Assembly (NCBI GenBank): GCA_963739545.1
Contig: CAVUAT010000011.1
Span: 124,001-188,000 of the forward strand
Source of the DNA: CAVUAT01 sp963739545
Lineage (GTDB): Bacteria; Actinomycetota; Thermoleophilia; Solirubrobacterales; 70-9
Reading direction: 5' to 3'
Length of the DNA stretch: 64,000 nucleotides
Program-made: the position numbers and the translations under genes
The notes under the pieces: model-generated
The model's input: only the letters and a program-made list of their open reading frames with translations
What the model was told of the DNA's origin: nothing
Databases searched by the model: none
Shown here: positions 60,251-64,000 of the stretch, one piece after another
Layout: each line of letters starts with the position of its first letter
Numbering within the stretch: position 1 is the first letter of the stretch

Positions 60251-61114
60251 CTGTTCCGCTTCGACCGCTCCTTCGGCCAGCGCTACTCGGCGGGCGTCGA
60301 CGAGGCCGGGCGCGGCAGCCTGGCCGGCCCGCTGGTGGCGGCCGGCGTGCTGTTGGACCTTGAGCAGATCGGCCGCAGCGAGCGCCGCGCCCTCGCGAGG
60401 CTCGACGACTCCAAGGTAAAGTCCGAGGAGGAGCGCGAAGAGCTCTATCCGGCCGTGATCCGGGCCGCAGCGTGCGTCTCGGTCGCCGTGCGCTCGGTGC
60501 GCTTCATCGACACGCGCGGGCTGCACGTCTCGAACATGGACGCCCTCGCCGACTGCATGCGGGCGGTGGCTCCCGAGTCCGGCGCCGCCTGCCTCGTCGA
60601 CGGCTTCAAGCTCCACGGGTGCGAGGTCGACCATCACCGCGTGGTCGGCGGCGACGGCCGCAGCGCTGCGATCGCGGCCGCGTCGGTGATCGCCAAGGTG
60701 ACGCGCGACCGCTACATGCGCAGGGCCGCCGAGTTCCACGACCTCTGGAACTTCGACGGCAACGTCGGCTACTCGACCCCCGAGCACCGCGACGCGATCC
60801 GCACCCACGGCATCTCCCCGCTGCACCGCCGCTCGTTCGCGAGCATCGCCTACACCCAACTCGCGCTCGAAGAATCGGGCGAATTCTTGGAATCCCCCGC
60901 GAATGCGTTGCAACCGCCCGCCCCCGGACGCGAAGCGGAGGAGGCGGGCATGGGTGGCGAAGCCGAGGACATGCCGGCTTATGGCGATGCCCTCACCGCT
61001 GCCGATCACGGAGCAGATCCCGCCTCAGAAGGCATCGCGGATGTGGTCGACATCAACACCGGCCTTCCCGTAGCTGACGCCGACGACGTCGAAGCGGTAG
61101 CCGGCGACGCCTGA
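60251..61114 (+). CDS. rnhB: Ribonuclease HII with repeat-derived C-terminal extension
   Basis: Cleaves RNA in RNA:DNA hybrids. Catalytic 'GVDEAGRGSLAGPLV' (Asp, Glu), 'CLVDGFKLHG' and 'SVIAKVTRDRYMR' are intact. Homology begins at FRFDRSFGQRY; the nearest possible start is CTG 60251, while ATG 60113 would overlap lepB by 116 nt. The normal protein should end near 'ALEESGEFLE' (about 60900), but the frame runs through repeat copy D and 90 nt into the convergent yraN. Confidence 0.88.
   Translation: MFRFDRSFGQRYSAGVDEAGRGSLAGPLVAAGVLLDLEQIGRSERRALARLDDSKVKSEEEREELYPAVIRAAACVSVAVRSVRFIDTRGLHVSNMDALADCMRAVAPESGAACLVDGFKLHGCEVDHHRVVGGDGRSAAIAAASVIAKVTRDRYMRRAAEFHDLWNFDGNVGYSTPEHRDAIRTHGISPLHRRSFASIAYTQLALEESGEFLESPANALQPPAPGREAEEAGMGGEAEDMPAYGDALTAADHGADPASEGIADVVDINTGLPVADADDVEAVAGDA
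60917..60948 (+). repeat. Copy D of the 32-nt hairpin repeat (inside the rnhB frame)
   Basis: CCCGCC arm, core CCCGGACGCGAAGCGGAGGA, GGCGGG arm. It encodes part of the abnormal rnhB tail (PPAPGREAEEAG). Arms differ from copies B and C at paired positions, keeping the stem. Confidence 0.78.
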
Positions 61115-61396
61115 CGGGTTCCGGCCCGTTGCGAGCCACTCGCGCGCCAGACGGCGGATGCGGGCCTGCTTGCGCGGGCCGACCTGGTGCGCGGGGCTCG
61201 GCGGTCCGTGGGACGAGCCGGCGCGCCCGGCCTTGACCTCGACGAACACAAGGATTGAGCCATCGAGGCCGATCAGGTCGATCTCGCCGCCTCGGGTGCG
61301 CACGTTGCGCGCGACGACGCGCCAGCCCGCCGCGACGAGGCGGGCCGCGACCAGGTCCTCGGCGCGGCGGCCCAGCCGCTGTCTCGCTTCGGTCAT
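61025..61396 (-). CDS. yraN: UPF0102 (YraN) family protein
   Basis: 123-aa predicted nuclease-fold protein: 'GRRAEDLVAARLVAAGWRVVARNVR', 'GEIDLIGLDGSILVFVEVKAGRAG', with the D-ExK core of Holliday-junction-resolvase-like folds (EIDLI...VFVEVK). ATG 61396 lies 6 nt after TACGTT (61408-61403, minus). Convergent with rnhB, 3' ends overlapping by 90 nt. Usual neighbour of comM. Confidence 0.92.
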   Translation of the reverse strand: MTEARQRLGRRAEDLVAARLVAAGWRVVARNVRTRGGEIDLIGLDGSILVFVEVKAGRAGSSHGPPSPAHQVGPRKQARIRRLAREWLATGRNPSGVAGYRFDVVGVSYGKAGVDVDHIRDAF

Positions 61397-61512
61397 GGCG
61401 CGAACGTAGGCCGGGCGTCCTCAGGGGGGCGGCGCGGATCGAAACGCCTTCGGCGCGGATCTGTCACACCCGGCGCGCCACCGGCGAGCGTGGCGAACGT
61501 AGCTTCGGAATC

Positions 61513-63006
61513 GTGCTCGCCGTCTCTCGCACGTTCTCCCTGATCGGCATCGACGCCGAGCCGGTGCACGTCGAGGTCGACGTTCGGCGGGGACTGCCGT
61601 CGTTCGCGATCGTGGGGCTGCCAGACACCGCTGTGCGTGAATCGCGCGAGCGCGTGCGAGCGGCGCTGATCAACTCGGGCTTCGAGTTCCCGCTGCAGCG
61701 GATCGTCACCAACCTCGCCCCGGCGGACGTGCCGAAGGTCGGCCCCGGCTTCGATCTCGCGATCGCGGCTGGGGTACTGGCGGCATCCGGGCAGATCGCG
61801 AAGGACTTCCTCGCCCACCACGCGTTCGCCGGCGAACTGGCGCTCGATGGCTCGATCCGCTCCGTCCCTGGCGCGCTGGCGATGGCCGAGCGCGCCCGCA
61901 TCCAGGGCATGAAGGTCTTGGCGGTTGCCCCCACCGACGGGCCGCTTGCGGCGCTGGTCGACGGGATCGAGGTCGTCGGGCTGGATCACGTATCCCGGCT
62001 GCCTGCTCTGGCGGAGGGCTCGCTCGAGCCGGTCCCTCCGCGAGCGCCCGAGGCCGCCGTCGCGGCCGCGCAGGCTGACCTGCGCGACCTGAAGGGCCAG
62101 CCCGCGTTGCGGGGAGCGCTCGAGATCGTCGCGGCCGGAGGGCACAGCATGCTGCTCGTCGGCCCGCCCGGCGCCGGCAAGACCCTGGCCGCGCAGCGGC
62201 TGCCCTCGCTGCTTCCGCCGCTCGCGCCGGCGGAGGCGCTCGAGGTGATCCGCATAGCGGGTGCGGCCGGGAACGGGTCCGCCACGCACGACGCGGTGCG
62301 GCCCTTTCGTGCGCCGCATCACACGGTGTCCGGCCGCGCCCTGATCGGGGGCGGGTCGCCGCCTCGGCCCGGCGAGGTCACCCGCGCCCACCGCGGGGTG
62401 CTGTTCCTTGACGAGCTCGGAGAGTTCCGCCGCGACGCGCTCGAGGCGCTTCGCCAACCTCTTGAGGAGGGCAGCGTGACCCTGGCGCGGGCGCGCGAGA
62501 CGATCTCGCTTCCGTGCCGGTTCAGCCTGGTGGCCGCGTCCAATCCCTGCCCCTGCGGGCACGGCTTCGATTCCGGGCGATGCGAATGCCACCCGGCCAC
62601 GGCCGCTCGCTACCAGGCGAAGCTGAGCGGTGCGCTCGCTGATCGCGTCGACGTCTTCGTCGGGGTGGGGCGGCCGAGCGCCGACGACCTCGCCGGCGAC
62701 CCCGGAGAGGAGTCCTCACCGGTGCGCGACCGCGTCGCCGGCGCGCGCGAGCGCCAGGGCGAGCGGCTGGGTGCAGGGCGAAGCAACGCCGAGATGACTC
62801 CCGAGGAGACCCGGCGCGACTGCCGGCTCGAAGCCGAGGCCGAGGAAGCGCTGCGATCCGGGCACGACCGGCTGGGCTTGAGCGGCCGCGGCTGGGACCG
62901 GGTTCTGCGGGTGGGGAGGACGATCGCCGACCTCGCCGGCAGCGATCAGATCCGCAGCGAGGACGTGATCCAGGCGCTGGCGCTGCGGCGCCGAAGCGGC
63001 GGGTGA
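61513..63006 (+). CDS. comM: YifB/ComM family Mg-chelatase-like AAA+ ATPase
   Basis: 497 aa: N-terminal 'GLPSFAIVGLPDTAVRESRERVRAAL' Lon-like domain, AAA+ domain with Walker A GPPGAGKT, 'FRAPHHTVSGRALIGGG' and 'VLFLDELGEFRRDALEALRQPLEEG', zinc-like 'NPCPCGH...CEC', and the C-terminal Mg_chelatase_C. ComM is a branch-migration helicase in natural transformation. GTG 61513 follows TAGCTT (61499-61504) by 8 nt. Overlaps dprA (GTGA). Confidence 0.94.
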   Translation: MLAVSRTFSLIGIDAEPVHVEVDVRRGLPSFAIVGLPDTAVRESRERVRAALINSGFEFPLQRIVTNLAPADVPKVGPGFDLAIAAGVLAASGQIAKDFLAHHAFAGELALDGSIRSVPGALAMAERARIQGMKVLAVAPTDGPLAALVDGIEVVGLDHVSRLPALAEGSLEPVPPRAPEAAVAAAQADLRDLKGQPALRGALEIVAAGGHSMLLVGPPGAGKTLAAQRLPSLLPPLAPAEALEVIRIAGAAGNGSATHDAVRPFRAPHHTVSGRALIGGGSPPRPGEVTRAHRGVLFLDELGEFRRDALEALRQPLEEGSVTLARARETISLPCRFSLVAASNPCPCGHGFDSGRCECHPATAARYQAKLSGALADRVDVFVGVGRPSADDLAGDPGEESSPVRDRVAGARERQGERLGAGRSNAEMTPEETRRDCRLEAEAEEALRSGHDRLGLSGRGWDRVLRVGRTIADLAGSDQIRSEDVIQALALRRRSGG

Positions 63007-64000
63007 GCGGCGTTGAGGCGTGCGACGCGTGCCTGCGGCGAGCGTGGCTCGTCGGCAGCCTCTCGGCGCGCATCGAGCGGGCCATCGAGGGGGTTCCCGG
63101 ACGACGCTCCCGCGAGCTGCTGGCGCTCGGTGACGAGCGGCTCGCCGCTGCAGTCGCCGGCGGCCGCGACGACGGCTACCTCGAGCGCGCCCGCGCCCGC
63201 GATCCTCGCCGGCTCCGCGCGGCGGTGGGGGCGGCCGGTGCCTGGGCGTGCTGCCGCCACGACAACTCCTATCCGCCGGCGCTCGCGGAGCTCGCCGACG
63301 CGCCCGGGCTGCTCTTCGGCCGCGGAGACGCGGCGCTCCTGGGGCGGCTGGATGGGGAGGCGTCGGCGACGGTCGTCGGCGCCCGCCGCCCCAGCTCCTA
63401 CGGCCGCCAGATGGCGGCCGGCCTGGCGCTCGAGATCGCGGCTGCGGGGGTGCCGGTGATCAGCGGAATGGCGATGGGCATCGACTCCTGCGCGCACCAG
63501 GGCGCCCTGCGGGACGGCGGCTTCACGGTGGCGGTGCTCGGCAGCGGCCCCGACGTCCCGAGCCCCGCGAACCAGCGCATTCTTTACGAGCGAATCGCCG
63601 CGTCGGGGCTGGTTCTCAGCGAGCTGCCCCCGGGCACCCAACCGCGCCGATGGACCTTTCCGGCCCGCAACCGGATCATGGCTGCGCTCGGCAGCATCAC
63701 CGTCGTGGTCGAGGCCCGGGCGCGCTCGGGCTCGCTGATCACCGCTGACATGGCTGAGCAGCTCGGCAAGGAGGTCGGGGCCGTTCCCGGCCAGGTCGGA
63801 AGCCCCGTGGCCGAGGGCGCCAACGCCCTGCTGCGCGACGGGGCCCAGGTGATCCGCTCCGGAGCGGACGTTCTCGACTCGCTGCTCGGGCCTGGCGCTG
63901 TGGCAGAGCGAGCCGCTAAGGCCGCGAGCGAGCTCGACCGGGAGCTCGTCGACGTGCTGGACGCGATCGACGCCGGCGCGGCGACGCAGGACGAAGTCGC
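63003..64000 (+). CDS. dprA: DNA-processing protein DprA, N-terminal part (runs off the window)
   Basis: 332 codons present. DprA loads RecA on incoming single-stranded DNA. N-terminal SAM-like region, then the Rossmann-like fold: 'VVGARRPSSYGRQMA', 'VISGMAMGIDSCAHQGAL', 'AVLGSGPDVPSPANQ', 'ELPPGTQPRRWTFPARNRIMA', 'VVEARARSGSLITADMA', 'VGAVPGQVGSPVAEGAN'. GTG 63003 overlaps the comM stop, so the two competence-type genes are coupled. The C-terminal DML1-like domain is starting at the window edge. Confidence 0.93.
   Translation, partial: MSGVEACDACLRRAWLVGSLSARIERAIEGVPGRRSRELLALGDERLAAAVAGGRDDGYLERARARDPRRLRAAVGAAGAWACCRHDNSYPPALAELADAPGLLFGRGDAALLGRLDGEASATVVGARRPSSYGRQMAAGLALEIAAAGVPVISGMAMGIDSCAHQGALRDGGFTVAVLGSGPDVPSPANQRILYERIAASGLVLSELPPGTQPRRWTFPARNRIMAALGSITVVVEARARSGSLITADMAEQLGKEVGAVPGQVGSPVAEGANALLRDGAQVIRSGADVLDSLLGPGAVAERAAKAASELDRELVDVLDAIDAGAATQDEV

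Overview
The window is GC-rich, almost gap-free bacterial chromosome. The actinobacterial gene order, frequent GTG starts with 4-nt NTGA overlaps, and lineage-type proteins (a SepIVA-like coiled coil beside coaD, an N-terminal FANV..ALGGGAYA protein, CSLREAI-type beta-helix, DUF3352) suggest Actinomycetota, most likely class Thermoleophilia (Solirubrobacterales-like). The taxonomic placement is inference. There is no phage, IS transposase, CRISPR, rRNA or tRNA; most of the window is core genome.

Layout. 1-3.3 kb: 5' part of an ATP-dependent DNA ligase divergent from a fetAB-type ABC exporter, then a merR-aldo/keto reductase pair. 3.3-10.3 kb: trpS, scpA-scpB, a secreted beta-helix protein running into an M14 peptidase, an amidase, an RluB/RsuA-type pseudouridine synthase, aroH and a GNAT gene. 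10.3-18.2 kb: aromatic block hisC-aroF-tyrA-aroA, a minus-strand cupin/GNAT pair, then cmk-der. 18.2-26.8 kb: DUF3352 protein, metK, PH-domain protein, priA-def-fmt, zinc ribbon, rpe. 26.8-30 kb (minus): CPA1 antiporter and a flippase-like protein. 30.1-34 kb: complete riboflavin operon ribD-ribE-ribBA-ribH, then rpmB. 34.1-40.2 kb: fakA, DUF427, recG-rsmD-coaD, SepIVA-like protein. 40.3-45.2 kb: a small accessory stretch (unknown protein, phosphotransferase, DUF6285, SDR, enoyl-CoA hydratase, decayed lineage-type gene, methyltransferase). 45.2-60 kb: translation/envelope/SRP block yceD-rpmF-plsX-acpP-rnc-smc, ftsY, L,D-transpeptidase, lepB paralogue, ffh, rpsP-khpA-trmD-rplS-lepB. 60-64 kb: rnhB, yraN, comM and the start of dprA.

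How genes work together. aroH, hisC, aroF, tyrA and aroA cover entry to and branches of aromatic amino-acid synthesis. A short leader peptide rich in Trp/Tyr/Phe codons followed by an inverted repeat lies in front of aroF and looks like a ribosome-mediated attenuator embedded in the tail of hisC. Leaderless transcription appears common: about twenty start codons sit 6-10 nt after a TAnnnT-like -10 box.

The most unusual layer is non-coding. There are two long near-perfect palindromes right after stop codons (40211-40328; 45750-45843, with a 42-nt perfect core). A 32-nt hairpin family occurs four times with compensating stem changes, twice inside reading frames. There is also a 49-nt element in inverted copies, a 56-bp tandem array before ffh, and a 23-nt element placed exactly 56 nt before both scpB and der. 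Unusual initiation (CTG starts, a GNAT frame with no usual start), an RNase III and a signal peptidase lacking catalytic residues, and frameshifted fmt, beta-helix and lineage-type genes are reported separately.
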